Positions 23,706 to 32,853 of a stretch of 64,000 bases of DNA are shown one piece after another (the first letter of the stretch is position 1; every line of letters begins with the position of its first letter). The stretch lies in assembly GCA_965224105.1 (NCBI GenBank), contig CBDCYH010000001.1:310001-374000 (forward strand), written 5' to 3'. The position numbers and the translations under genes were made by a program. The notes beneath the pieces were generated by a model. The model was not told the DNA's origin, searched no databases, and saw only the letters and a program-made list of their open reading frames with translations. This DNA is from CBDCYH01 sp965224105. Its GTDB lineage: Bacteria > Bacteroidota > Rhodothermia > Rhodothermales > JABDKH01.

Positions 23706-24692
23706 GTGGCAGTCAAACTTAGATTACGGAGGATGGGCAGGAAGAAGAAGCCCCTCTACGGCCTTGTGGCCACAGATTCTCGCAGCCCGCGAGACGGAAG
23801 ATTTATCGAGGACCTAGGCAGGTACGACTCGCTGCAGGAGCCTGCAGCCGTAACCCTGAAGGAAGATCGCATCTTGTACTGGCTAGAGCAGGGAGCGCAA
23901 CCGTCCGACACAGTCCGAAGCATCTTAAGTAAGCAGGGCGTGATGTTGGCTCTGCACATGCGACGGAAAGGAGCAGAGGAGAGTGCAATCGAATCTGCAG
24001 TGCGAGAACACAAGGCGCGACACGAGGAGATTGCAAAAGGCAAAGTGAAAAAGACCGTGCGAGACCGCGTGCAGGAAACCCTGGCCGCGGAAGTTGTTGC
24101 GGCGAAGCAGGCTGAACAAGAATACCTGAAAGCGAAAGCGGAAGCAGAAGCAAAAGCCAGGGAGGCTGCCGAGGAAGCTAAGAAGAAAATGGATGCGGAG
24201 GTCGCTGCAATGCGCGAATCAGCAGCAGCGGAGGCCAAGATGGCGCAGAAGGCGTCAAATGAAGCTCAAAGCGAAGTAGAAGCAGCGGCGGAGAGCACTG
24301 CTGAGAAGGTGAAAGATGCCGTTGTCGAAAAAGCCGAAGCAGCAGCCGACAAGGCAGAAGAAATCGTAGACAAAGTAGGTGAAGTAGCGAAAGACGTCAA
24401 AGAGACAGTTGCAGATAAAGCGGCTGATGTAAAAGAGGCCGTGTCTGAAACAGCTAAAGAGGCAAAAGAGGTTGTCGCCGAAAAAGCAGCAGACGTCAAG
24501 GAGGCCGTAGCAGAAACAGCAGCGGATGTAAAAGACGCAGTTGTCGATAAAGCGAAGGACGCGAAAAATGTGATCAAGGATGTTGCAAGTGCTGCAGCTG
24601 ACAAGGTTGCGGATGCTGTCGAATCGGTAACCGAAGGCGCGAAGGACATAGCTGAAGCCGCAACAGACAAGGCGGATGACGCGAAGGCCTAG
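23706..24692 (+). CDS. rpsP: 30S ribosomal protein S16 with a long LEA-like C-terminal tail
   Basis: Residues 1-85 are a normal S16: KLRLRRMGRKKKPLYG at the start, DGRFIEDLGRYD and SDTVRSILSKQGV. The start is GTG at 23706, preceded by a CGAGGTATAG leader. The remaining roughly 240 residues are a tail made of Ala, Lys, Glu, Asp and Val. It opens with a coiled-coil-like segment (about 115-195) and then 11-residue repeats such as AADVKEAV.ETA and AEKAADVKEAV. This pattern resembles group-3 LEA and apolipoprotein amphipathic helices. Bacteroidota S16 often has an extension of up to about 100 residues, and here it is far longer. There is no frameshift, and rimM overlaps its stop by one base. Confidence 0.95.
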   Translation: MAVKLRLRRMGRKKKPLYGLVATDSRSPRDGRFIEDLGRYDSLQEPAAVTLKEDRILYWLEQGAQPSDTVRSILSKQGVMLALHMRRKGAEESAIESAVREHKARHEEIAKGKVKKTVRDRVQETLAAEVVAAKQAEQEYLKAKAEAEAKAREAAEEAKKKMDAEVAAMRESAAAEAKMAQKASNEAQSEVEAAAESTAEKVKDAVVEKAEAAADKAEEIVDKVGEVAKDVKETVADKAADVKEAVSETAKEAKEVVAEKAADVKEAVAETAADVKDAVVDKAKDAKNVIKDVASAAADKVADAVESVTEGAKDIAEAATDKADDAKA

Positions 24693-25237
24693 TGGGCCGG
24701 AAGAGCTCCAAGGATCTGATACGTGTTGGGCGAATAGGGAAGCCCCACGGAGTAGTAGGCGAGGTTAAGGTAATTCCCGAACTAAGGGATGCCGAACTGT
24801 TTACCGAGTTTTCGCGGCTCTGGATAGGGCCAGTCCACGAAGATCGAAGAGAACAACATGTCGAGTCTGTCCGATATCAGCAATCGAAATTCGGGATGAC
24901 GGCTCTTGTCAAATTCGGCGGTGTAGCAAACAGGAACGACGCTGAATCGCTCAGGGGGAATATTGTTTTTGCCCTCAAGGCCGAGCTGCCTGAAAACGAG
25001 TTGCTTGCCAAACGCGACCTCCGAGGAATGCGGGTACTGGTTGACGGAACTGCGCGAGGCGTCGTCGTGCAGGTAACCGAGACCGCTGCCCATGCCATCC
25101 TCGAGATTGATGAAGAGGGGACGACTTTTTTTGTGCCCCTCGTGGACGCATTTGTGAAGGAGATCGACGAGGGACTGGGCGCGATTCATCTCACCCTGAT
25201 TCCGGGGCTCATGGACCGACCTGGCGATGAAAATTGA
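24692..25237 (+). CDS. rimM: 16S rRNA processing protein RimM
   Basis: RimM assists assembly of the 30S head and binds S19. The N-terminal RimM domain starts with RVGRIGKPHGVVGEVKV. A PRC-barrel domain follows (about 100-175), with DLRGMRVL and the FFVPLVDAFVKEID strand. Its GTG start overlaps the final base of the rpsP stop, and it overlaps trmD by 11 bp, so rpsP, rimM and trmD are clearly translated together. Length is typical (181 residues). Confidence 0.94.
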   Translation: MGRKSSKDLIRVGRIGKPHGVVGEVKVIPELRDAELFTEFSRLWIGPVHEDRREQHVESVRYQQSKFGMTALVKFGGVANRNDAESLRGNIVFALKAELPENELLAKRDLRGMRVLVDGTARGVVVQVTETAAHAILEIDEEGTTFFVPLVDAFVKEIDEGLGAIHLTLIPGLMDRPGDEN

Positions 25238-25928
25238 TCTGATCACTTGCCATCCTGATCTGGTCGAAGCTCCGCTCGGGGCGAGCATCCTTGGCCAGGC
25301 ACAGAAAAAGGGCAAGGTCGAGATTATCGTCCACGACCTCCGAGCGTTTGGTGTCGGGCCACACAAAAAGGTTGACGACTATCCGTTTGGCGGAGGCGCC
25401 GGTATGGTATTGAAGCCAGAGCCGTTGTTCGAGTGCCTCGAAAGCCTCGGTTGTAAGCCCACCAAAGTTAGAAGCAGTGAAGAAGAAGTTATCTTCCTAA
25501 CCCCGGATGGCAAAAAGATGTGCCAAAGCCTTGCAAATTCGCTATCTTTGCAGGCTAGGCTAGTCCTAATTGCGGGTCACTACAAAGGAATTGACCAGCG
25601 AGTGAGGGACCATTGGGTGACGCAGGAGATTTCGATCGGCGATTATGTGCTGAGCGGAGGTGAGTTGCCTGCGATGGTCTTGATCGACTCGGTTGTCAGA
25701 CTTATTCCCGGTGTCTTGGGCGACAGTACATCTGCCTTGACCGACTCGTTTCAGGACGGACTTCTAGGTGAACCGGTGTACACGCGCCCAGCAACTTTCA
25801 GAGACCTGGAGGTCCCCAAAGTGTTGCAACAAGGCGACCACAAGAAAATCCGAGAATGGCGAGAAAGGAAACGACTCGACATTACTAAACAGAAAAGGCC
25901 TGATCTGCTGGATCAGCCACCACAATAG
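25227..25928 (+). CDS. trmD: tRNA (guanine-N1)-methyltransferase
   Basis: TrmD methylates G37 of tRNAs, preventing +1 frameshifts. It is a SPOUT methyltransferase with a trefoil knot. The family blocks are visible: PFGGGAGMVLKPEP (about 53-66), IAGHYKGIDQRVRDH (about 112-126) and the knot GDYVLSGGELPAMVLIDSVVR (about 137 on, partly quoted). The helical C-terminal domain ends in basic residues. It overlaps rimM by 11 bp, and rplS follows 19 bp later. The length of 233 residues is normal. Confidence 0.96.
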   Translation: MKIDLITCHPDLVEAPLGASILGQAQKKGKVEIIVHDLRAFGVGPHKKVDDYPFGGGAGMVLKPEPLFECLESLGCKPTKVRSSEEEVIFLTPDGKKMCQSLANSLSLQARLVLIAGHYKGIDQRVRDHWVTQEISIGDYVLSGGELPAMVLIDSVVRLIPGVLGDSTSALTDSFQDGLLGEPVYTRPATFRDLEVPKVLQQGDHKKIREWRERKRLDITKQKRPDLLDQPPQ

Positions 25929-25947
25929 ACTACAAAACGAAACGGCC

Positions 25948-26307
25948 ATGTCTACCGATTTGATGAACCTCATTGAGGGAACACAGTACCGCGATGACAT
26001 CCCGGATTTTAAGCCGGGCGATACCGTGAACGTACACGTCAAGATTGTCGAGGGCGACAAATCGAGAATCCAGCAGTTCCAGGGAGTCGTACTATCTATC
26101 AAGAATGCGGGACCGCAAAAGACGTTCACCGTTCGGAAAATTTCGAACAACGTCGGCGTGGAACGAATCTTCCCCCTTCACTCGCCAAGGCTGGACAAGA
26201 TTGAGATAGTTCGACACGGAAGCGTCCGTCGGTCGAAGCTGTACTACCTTCGCAATTTGCGCGGTAAAGCAGCACGGATCAAAGAAAGGCGATACGAAGC
26301 TAAGTAG
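25948..26307 (+). CDS. rplS: 50S ribosomal protein L19
   Basis: L19 sits at the 30S-50S interface. The 119-residue protein has the typical FKPGDTVNVHVKIVEGDK and the C-terminal RSKLYYLRNLRGKAARIKE. The frame is open from 25768 inside trmD, but the ATG at 25948 begins the conserved sequence (MSTDLMNLIEGTQYR) 19 bp past the trmD stop. It is the last member of the classical S16-RimM-TrmD-L19 operon. Confidence 0.96.
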   Translation: MSTDLMNLIEGTQYRDDIPDFKPGDTVNVHVKIVEGDKSRIQQFQGVVLSIKNAGPQKTFTVRKISNNVGVERIFPLHSPRLDKIEIVRHGSVRRSKLYYLRNLRGKAARIKERRYEAK

Positions 26308-26322
26308 CACACGTCCCGTTTC

Positions 26323-27063
26323 GTGTCTCGCACATTCACAATTGCCGTCTCCAGCCATTCACTCTTCGACGTGGCCGCCGAGCTTCTCGGCCAGATCAGT
26401 AACGCAAACGTTGCAAGAGTTGACCCCGACAAATGCGGGCCAAGTGTTATGGTGGGGACAACAGACTGTGCCCTCGTCGATCCCGCGACGATCCTAAAGT
26501 CCGAGGGCTTGTATGACGTCCTCCCCGGATTTGCATTCTCTAGCTGGGAGCAAGCGGGCATTCACATCGCATTGACCGGTGGGCTCAACAATCCTCCAGG
26601 TTCGATCATCGCAGACGACGGCCTGGACCAGTTCCTCTTTGTGTCCGTGGTTGCTCTTAAAGAGAACTACGGCTTTCATGTGAAACCGACAGGCGAGAAA
26701 AACTCGAAGACGGGGGAAATAACAACTCGCACCATTTCTCCGGATTCAGGTCTAGTGCTGGACCTCGCACAAGAGTGGACGGAAGCGGTGGCCTATCCGC
26801 TCGTGCTGGGTTTGCTGGCCGTTCGAAGAGACACTCTGCCAGATGGAACGCAAGAATTTGTCTCTGCACTTCGTGAGGTAACCTCAGCAGAGAATGCGCT
26901 CACCTCACCAACTACGATGGCGCCAGGGATGCGTTTTGTATACGATGATGTGGTGACTGCCAGCCTTACGGCATTCGGAGAACATCTCTTCTATCTCGGA
27001 GAGACGGATGAGCTCGAGTCGTTGGATCCTGTTCAAGTCGACCATCACTTCCCGGAATTATGA
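26323..27063 (+). CDS. MqnA/MqnD-like protein, function uncertain
   Basis: This 246-residue protein has no signal peptide. It resembles the periplasmic-binding-like fold used by the futalosine-pathway enzymes MqnA and MqnD. VGTTDCALVDPA sits where these enzymes have the substrate loop, and LDLAQEWTEAVAYPLVLG matches the MqnA-type LDLGEEW...LPFVF block. The match is partial and I would not assign menaquinone synthesis on it alone. The start is GTG at 26323, 15 bp after rplS, and it overlaps smpB by 4 bp, so it is in the translation operon. That placement is unusual for a menaquinone gene. No other mqn gene is in view. Confidence 0.5.
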   Translation: MSRTFTIAVSSHSLFDVAAELLGQISNANVARVDPDKCGPSVMVGTTDCALVDPATILKSEGLYDVLPGFAFSSWEQAGIHIALTGGLNNPPGSIIADDGLDQFLFVSVVALKENYGFHVKPTGEKNSKTGEITTRTISPDSGLVLDLAQEWTEAVAYPLVLGLLAVRRDTLPDGTQEFVSALREVTSAENALTSPTTMAPGMRFVYDDVVTASLTAFGEHLFYLGETDELESLDPVQVDHHFPEL

Positions 27064-27527
27064 GCTCGGAACAACAAAAGATCGTTGTTCGAAATCGCAA
27101 GGCAAGGCACGAGTACAGGATCGAAGAAACATTTGAGGCAGGTCTAAGCCTCACCGGTTCGGAAGTGAAGTCTCTTAGAGCTGGAAATGCACATCTGCAG
27201 GAAGCCTACTGCAAAGTGGAGCTGGGTGAGGCCTTCCTGATCGGCTGCCATATAGCGCAGTTCACCCACGCGACCTACAACAACCACGACCCGGTTCGCA
27301 AGCGGAAATTGCTGCTGCACCGCCGAGAGATAAACAAACTCAAGCGAAGTACCAGCGAAAAGGGGTTTACCATCGTTCCACTCTCGATCTACTTCAGGAA
27401 CGGAAGGGCCAAACTTGAAATCGGTCTGGCGAAAGGGAAGAAGAGCCACGACAAGCGCCAGGACATTGCCGAACGAGACGCAAAACGACGACTCCGGCAG
27501 ATCCAGAACGAGAGATCCAAAAGGTAG
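27060..27527 (+). CDS. smpB: SsrA-binding protein
   Basis: SmpB binds tmRNA and delivers it to stalled ribosomes in trans-translation. The 155-residue product has RNRKARHEYRIEETFEAGL, LTGSEVKSLRAGN and the C-terminal basic tail (KRRLRQIQNERSKR) that reaches the mRNA path. The ATG overlaps the preceding MqnA-like gene by 4 bp. I found no convincing tmRNA sequence nearby. The tail should be unstructured off the ribosome. Confidence 0.96.
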   Translation: MSSEQQKIVVRNRKARHEYRIEETFEAGLSLTGSEVKSLRAGNAHLQEAYCKVELGEAFLIGCHIAQFTHATYNNHDPVRKRKLLLHRREINKLKRSTSEKGFTIVPLSIYFRNGRAKLEIGLAKGKKSHDKRQDIAERDAKRRLRQIQNERSKR

Positions 27528-27577
27528 GACCGGCCGGGCTAACGGAACGCGGCGTGGTCGTCTGCCTATAATCGATT

Positions 27578-29809
27578 ATGGAATCCTTCATGGTGGGCTC
27601 TTTGCCCGCAAACAAGCCACAAATTTCTCTAATCCTTGTGTTCGCCCTGGTACTGGGCATGGGCGCCAGACAGGCCGCGTTTGCACAATCAACGAACGAG
27701 CTGTTGCTGTCTGGTCGGATTGCCTTGGAAGAGGAGCGCTACGATTTTGCCGATTCTGTTCTCGCCCTGATTCCCGGTAGCGCCGACGACTTTGGTCAAG
27801 CACTTGCACTGAGAGCACGAAGCGCGTTCGATCAGGACAGAAAAGCGGAAGGATCGACGTTGCTGGATCAAGCGCGAGAAATCTCTTCTGATAGCCCCGA
27901 ATTTATCTCTGTGGATCTTTGGCGTAGGTGGAAATATCCGTCGCAGTTCCTGCCGCTTTTGCAGGACATCCGACTCAAACAGAAAGCACACAAAATTTTG
28001 GCTGCTGATTCTTCGATAGCAATGGCCCACATCGTTCTCGGAGCGATGGCGACCGAAGAGTTCATTGACCTCAGGTCTGCTGTGTCGGTGCCGGCTTTGG
28101 AAAACACGGCTTCAACTATTCGCGCCGAAGCCGAAGCCAACGCAGCGTTATTGCTCACACCAACGCTTAGCACATCAGATTCAGGAGGCGACGTCCAATT
28201 CGAATACCGCGGATACGGTAGACGAGACGATGTCGTTTCCCTGCAGAAACCGGGCGCTCAAAGAAAGTTCGAAGCGGCCTATGACAGGCTGCAAAAAGCC
28301 CTTGGTGGTGACCCTTTTAACATGAAGGGTTATCGCGTTGCAGCGAAGTTGCTTCTAGTTGGCAGTGCAGACTCGCTTCTTCTTGATCTTTCCCAATCGA
28401 TGCGGGAGTATCTACCGCGATCATCACTCACATGGCTCCTGTCCGGATACGCCGAGGCAAGAAATGGCGATGTCGAACGAGCCGAGCACTATTACGAGCG
28501 CGCGCTCTCATACACTACGAACGAGGAATCGGCACTCCTCACCAATCCCGAACGGATTTTCGGTAACGAAGAATCTGCAGCCTATCCCGACCCGAACCGG
28601 GATGCTGGGAGTTATTGGGCTGGGCGGGATCCCAGATACCTCACCAGCGCGAATGAGCGGAGGTTGGAACACTTCAATCGGATGGTCTATGCCGAATTCC
28701 GATTCGGCGACATGTTCAGCCGTCGCCGCGGATGGGACACGGAGCCTGGTAAGGTCGTGGTCAGATACGGGGTTCCGCTTGCGGAGGCGCAGACATCAAC
28801 CATGCTGGACAAGTATCTCGCCTTCGTATATGAGGATTTCTCTTTCAAGTTCATGGACCTGAGTAAAGCTGGTAAGTATACGTTCTATTCGCCGCCACCA
28901 GGATCGGCCGTCCCTTCTTTCGAGTCGATTCGCATTGCACAGGAAGACCAGAGCATCGTTTCCCGAGAAATGTTCCGGGAACGACCCACTCGGTTTGTCT
29001 ACAACGCGAATAATAGGCGAGTCCCTTTCCCATATCGCATCACCAGATTTAAGTCTAGCTCAAGTGACAGTGTTGATATCATCGTGACGTCAGGGATTGA
29101 CCTACAGCTGCCGGAATTTGCCGAGTCGGCGTGGCCTATGACGATTAGATCTGGATTATATGTGATCCAATCTGATTCCATCGTCGCCAGGTACGAATCA
29201 ACTAACCGAATCAGCGAACAGCCGAAAGCAAATACGCAGAATGATTACCAACTTGCAATCACTGCAAAAACCGTGACGGCAATGCATGGAGATGCCAACG
29301 TCTCGGTTGAATTTGATGCTGGAGAGGCGGTAGGATTCGAGCGATCGTCTGTTACGCTGCCGCGATACGGTCAAGAAGAATGGGTAAGTGATTTGCTTGT
29401 GGCCTACGGAATTGAAGAATCAGCCCGGGCAAACAACCCATCTGCTATTTCCAGGAACGGGCTGATGATTCGGACTGCTCCGTGGGGAGTATTCAGTGTT
29501 GGCCAACCGATCTACCTTTATTTCGAGATTTATCTGCGCTACGATAGGGCAGCAGAGTTCGAAATCGAAACCAGACTGGTGAAGGCCCGGAAAAAGACGA
29601 CTGCCTCCCGTGTGGCGCGTCTATTTAGAAACAGGAAAAGTGGCGTGGCGAGCGGGTTTGTGCACCCATCTGACGGAAAAACCAGCGGTTTGAATCTGAT
29701 CATTGACTCGAACGGGCAGAAACCAGGCTCCTACGTTCTAGCGATTCGTGTTAAAGACGTTGAAACCGGAGAATCATCTGTCAAGTATCATAGTATCCTT
29801 CTTCAATGA
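27578..29809 (+). CDS. GWxTD-domain secreted protein, first of a tandem pair
   Basis: This is a predicted exported protein of 743 residues. After a short lead it has a signal peptide (hydrophobic core about 15-35, cleavage near AFAQS). The first half is helical and TPR-like (about 40-330). The GWxTD motif appears as GWDTEPGKVVVRYG (about 387-400), so the D of the motif is E here. The C-terminal half is beta-rich and ends without a sorting domain. GWxTD proteins occur in Rhodothermota, Gemmatimonadota and Acidobacteriota and have no proven function. The next gene is a paralogue with the same order of domains. A TATAAT lies only a few bases before the start and is probably not the promoter. Confidence 0.85.
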   Translation: MESFMVGSLPANKPQISLILVFALVLGMGARQAAFAQSTNELLLSGRIALEEERYDFADSVLALIPGSADDFGQALALRARSAFDQDRKAEGSTLLDQAREISSDSPEFISVDLWRRWKYPSQFLPLLQDIRLKQKAHKILAADSSIAMAHIVLGAMATEEFIDLRSAVSVPALENTASTIRAEAEANAALLLTPTLSTSDSGGDVQFEYRGYGRRDDVVSLQKPGAQRKFEAAYDRLQKALGGDPFNMKGYRVAAKLLLVGSADSLLLDLSQSMREYLPRSSLTWLLSGYAEARNGDVERAEHYYERALSYTTNEESALLTNPERIFGNEESAAYPDPNRDAGSYWAGRDPRYLTSANERRLEHFNRMVYAEFRFGDMFSRRRGWDTEPGKVVVRYGVPLAEAQTSTMLDKYLAFVYEDFSFKFMDLSKAGKYTFYSPPPGSAVPSFESIRIAQEDQSIVSREMFRERPTRFVYNANNRRVPFPYRITRFKSSSSDSVDIIVTSGIDLQLPEFAESAWPMTIRSGLYVIQSDSIVARYESTNRISEQPKANTQNDYQLAITAKTVTAMHGDANVSVEFDAGEAVGFERSSVTLPRYGQEEWVSDLLVAYGIEESARANNPSAISRNGLMIRTAPWGVFSVGQPIYLYFEIYLRYDRAAEFEIETRLVKARKKTTASRVARLFRNRKSGVASGFVHPSDGKTSGLNLIIDSNGQKPGSYVLAIRVKDVETGESSVKYHSILLQ

Positions 29810-29951
29810 GGCGCAGGGGGTGATTTTGGCCCTTATTTTCTGCAACGAAGGGACTAATTTTTGTCACCCGACAGTCGACTCTCATAAATAATTAGCCGCT
29901 AGAACAGAGGCGGGTTTCCCCTGATTCGTTATCTCTAGACCAATACTTACC

Positions 29952-32327
29952 ATGCGACACCTTCTCGTTGCGTTTCTTGCTTTCCTCCTCGTGTTGCCAC
30001 TGGCAGCCTCCGCGCAAACGGCAGATGATCATCTAACGGAAGGCATCCTTGCTTTCCGTGACGAACAGTATTCATCAGCAGTAGCGAGTTTTGAAAAAGC
30101 GATAGAATTGGATGAGGAGAATGCTGAGGCCTACTTTCTACTTGCCCGGTTGTATTTCGAGTCACCACTGGATGATCGAAAACGAGCCAGGAAATATTTG
30201 GAACAAGCGATTGATCTGGAGCCCGACAACGTCGAGTACCTCGTCGCACATCTACTACATCTTAGGGTCGACTCCTGGTCTTTTTTGACGGACCGGATCC
30301 GAGAGTCAAAACGACGCGGATACGCCAAGCGGATTCTCGAGTTGGACAGCACAAACGCCTACGCAAACGAGGAGATGGGCGTCGGGTACATCAGAGATTT
30401 TTGGCGGTACCGCAACGCGATAATGGTCCCGGGGCTGGATCTGGGTAGAAGCTATGAGCCACGTGAGTTTGACATTGAGGACCCCTCCAACTTGCCGGAA
30501 AATGCGCTGGACTTTCAGGGGGAAGATCCCAATGCACTGGGCTCAGATTTTATCGACGATGTCCTTCGTACGACCAACGAAGACTTTATTGAATCTCTGG
30601 ACCCGCAGGATGTGTTTTTTGCCGACGAGTTTGATATCGAGAAACTCGAAGAAAGCGGCGTGCCTATCCAGGACCTATCTGCGCGGGCGCAACGCGTCTA
30701 CGATCGCGCTGTTGGTCACCTGAATCTTGCGCTTGAGAATAATCCGCGGCAACGCAATATCTACGACCATCTGATGAAAATATTTGCCCTCAAGGGCGAG
30801 TATTCGGATGCACTGAAAATGCTTGAGCAAATGTACGTTTACTTTCCAGAGGATCCAGGATTGTGGACCTATCTCGGGCTTTCGCATTATTATGCTGGCA
30901 ATCACGACGCAGCTGCCAAAAGTTTCGAGCAGTCGCTCAAACTTATGCCGGAAGAGGAGAGCCAAGCTTTTGCAGATCTAACGCTTATCCTTCCTGACGA
31001 TCAAAAGGACCTGTTCCGGGAAGATCCGGTGGTCTACTCGTCACGCTACTGGACCAGCCAGGACCCGCGCTTTCTCACAACCTACAACGAGAGGAAAGTA
31101 GAACACTTTGCTCGTCTCGTGTATTCGGACCTTCTTTATAGCGCCCCTCAGTTAAACCTGCGGGGATGGGATACAATCCGTGGCCAGATTCTCGTTAGGT
31201 ACGGAAAACCACCCGTTGACGTCACCATTGTGCCGAGAAACAACTTCAGGTCCCTTACCGACGGGTCAACGGAACTCGAAACCGCCGACAATATGTTCAA
31301 CTCATTAAACACGTTTAATATCTGGGATTACGGTGAGTTCAAGTTCGTGTTTGAGGATCCGTTCCGGAACGGGGAGTTCCGACTGTACAGTCCCCCGGCT
31401 GATCAGATAGCGGCAGGAGCCTTGCCATGGACGAATGACTACGCCATCAAAGCCAAAGAAACGTTCAAGGAGACCCCCGAAAGGTTTGAGTACGAGGCGC
31501 CGGGTCGACAAATCGAATTGCCTTACCTGGTGAACGCGTTCAAGAGCAGCGTAGATGGACAAACGGATGTGTACATCCACTACGGTGTCCCCATCGTTCA
31601 GTACGATCCAACTGCCTCGGCGATCGAGGTGACCGGCAAGGAGGGTACGTTCCTGGTGAACGACGATTACGAGATTGTCGTGGAAAAACGGCGCACGATT
31701 TACGGCCTAAAGACGACGCAGATTGTAGAGTTCGAGGAATCAAACCTGTGGATCAATACCCAAACGATGAGTGCTCCTCCGGGTAATCACGATCTGTCGG
31801 TGGAATTTGAGATTGGCGATGGTTCTACCATCGCCTTGCAACGGCGTACGGTCACACTTCCCGATTTCAGCAACAACGAACTGTCGATGAGCGACGTAAT
31901 GCTTGCCTATCGAATCGAGGAAACGGACAATGGAGCACCGCTGTCGACTGGTGACATCGTCCGTTCCGACTTGTCTATCTCGCCTGCTCCGTGGAGTGTT
32001 TTCTCATCAAGCCAACCGCTGTACCTCTACTTTGAGGTGTACGACCTCGGGATCGACAACGGTACAAGCGATTTTACTGTCGAGGCGATTCTTACGAAGA
32101 AAGACACCAAGCGTGGGGTGGCAAAGCTCTTCTCAGACGTCTTCGGAGGTCGGAAGAAGGGCGTCTCCGTAAGTCTTCCGCTTCAGGGTAGCTCTTCTTC
32201 TGACGGGCGCTACTTGATAATGGACGTCTCCAATCAGGAGCCTGGATTGTTTACGCTCATCGTGCGTGTGAAAGACAACAATTCAGGTCGCGAAGTTGAT
32301 TCTCAGCAGGACCTCTTTATCGAGTAA
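29952..32327 (+). CDS. GWxTD-domain secreted protein with TPRs, second of a tandem pair
   Basis: This is a 791-residue paralogue of the preceding gene. The signal peptide is clear (MRHLLVAFLAFLLVLPLAASAQ-type, cut after ASA). TPR units occupy about 25-80 and 255-340 (AVASFEKAIELDEENAEAYF, EYSDALKMLEQMYVYFPED). The motif reads GWDTIRGQILVRYG (about 407-420), with I for the D. The two proteins share the segments EYxxPPP/SPPA, RAPWSVFS-type and LYLYFE, and have similar lengths. They are separated by 142 bp with no coding potential and are probably one transcription unit. The repeated TPR-GWxTD layout suggests a shared envelope role. Confidence 0.87.
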   Translation: MRHLLVAFLAFLLVLPLAASAQTADDHLTEGILAFRDEQYSSAVASFEKAIELDEENAEAYFLLARLYFESPLDDRKRARKYLEQAIDLEPDNVEYLVAHLLHLRVDSWSFLTDRIRESKRRGYAKRILELDSTNAYANEEMGVGYIRDFWRYRNAIMVPGLDLGRSYEPREFDIEDPSNLPENALDFQGEDPNALGSDFIDDVLRTTNEDFIESLDPQDVFFADEFDIEKLEESGVPIQDLSARAQRVYDRAVGHLNLALENNPRQRNIYDHLMKIFALKGEYSDALKMLEQMYVYFPEDPGLWTYLGLSHYYAGNHDAAAKSFEQSLKLMPEEESQAFADLTLILPDDQKDLFREDPVVYSSRYWTSQDPRFLTTYNERKVEHFARLVYSDLLYSAPQLNLRGWDTIRGQILVRYGKPPVDVTIVPRNNFRSLTDGSTELETADNMFNSLNTFNIWDYGEFKFVFEDPFRNGEFRLYSPPADQIAAGALPWTNDYAIKAKETFKETPERFEYEAPGRQIELPYLVNAFKSSVDGQTDVYIHYGVPIVQYDPTASAIEVTGKEGTFLVNDDYEIVVEKRRTIYGLKTTQIVEFEESNLWINTQTMSAPPGNHDLSVEFEIGDGSTIALQRRTVTLPDFSNNELSMSDVMLAYRIEETDNGAPLSTGDIVRSDLSISPAPWSVFSSSQPLYLYFEVYDLGIDNGTSDFTVEAILTKKDTKRGVAKLFSDVFGGRKKGVSVSLPLQGSSSSDGRYLIMDVSNQEPGLFTLIVRVKDNNSGREVDSQQDLFIE

Positions 32328-32344
32328 GGCCTCGGTTGCGAAAA

Positions 32345-32845
32345 TCAGACCGCAAAAATCTCGTCGTTGACTCGGGCGTTCATTGCAGCGACCTTGTCCA
32401 GCATCTGTTCGCGATACGCGACCAACTTGTCGTGAAGATCATCATCTGACAACGCAAGGATCTGGATTGCAAGTAGGGCAGCGTTCTTAGCTCCGCCAAT
32501 GGCCAGCGAGGCAACGGGTATTCCGGAGGGCATCTGGACAATCGAGAGTAGCGAATCCAGGCCTTTCAAATCTTTGCTGGAAATCGGCACGCCAAGAATG
32601 GGAAGTTGCGTCAGCGATGCGATCACCCCTCCTAGATGCGCCGCGCCGCCAGCCCCGGCAATGATCACCTTCACCCCTCGATCTTTTGCTGTGCTCGCGT
32701 ACTCCGCGGTTTCTTCCGGAGTGCGGTGGGCGGACAATACCCTTATCTCGAAAGGCACATCAAACTCACCAAGAATCTGAGCCGCACCCTTCATGGTGGG
32801 CAAATCAGACTCACTACCCATAACGATACTAACCACAGCAGACAT
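32345..32845 (-). CDS. purE: N5-carboxyaminoimidazole ribonucleotide mutase
   Basis: PurE (class I) rearranges N5-CAIR to CAIR in purine synthesis. The signature GSESDLPTMKGA (about 10-21), SAHRTPEETAEY (about 39-50) and AGAGGAAHLGG (about 64-74) are complete. The frame opens at 32860, but a strong GGAGG (32854-32858) overlaps that ATG, so the ATG at 32845 is the start, leaving 166 residues. purK is not adjacent. The gene is downstream of the M48 protease and convergent with the GWxTD gene across 17 bp. Confidence 0.94.
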   Translation of the reverse strand: MSAVVSIVMGSESDLPTMKGAAQILGEFDVPFEIRVLSAHRTPEETAEYASTAKDRGVKVIIAGAGGAAHLGGVIASLTQLPILGVPISSKDLKGLDSLLSIVQMPSGIPVASLAIGGAKNAALLAIQILALSDDDLHDKLVAYREQMLDKVAAMNARVNDEIFAV

Positions 32846-32853
32846 GTATTGGA

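Noticed and set aside
24266..24670. 134-residue minus-strand frame rich in Ser/Ala/Thr opposite the rpsP tail
   Set aside because: It mirrors the low-complexity repeat of the S16 tail and has no ribosome site or homology.
27565..27570. TATAAT just before the first GWxTD gene
   Set aside because: It is only a few bases from the ATG and has no matching -35 element, so the leader would be too short.
27060..27577. Possible tmRNA (ssrA) next to smpB
   Set aside because: I found no tRNA-like ends or tag reading frame in the gaps around smpB.
29810..29951. Weak hairpin CCCTT/AAGGG followed by ATTTTT between the GWxTD genes
   Set aside because: The stem is 5 bp with a 13-base loop, too weak to call a terminator. 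The rest of the 142-bp gap shows nothing else.
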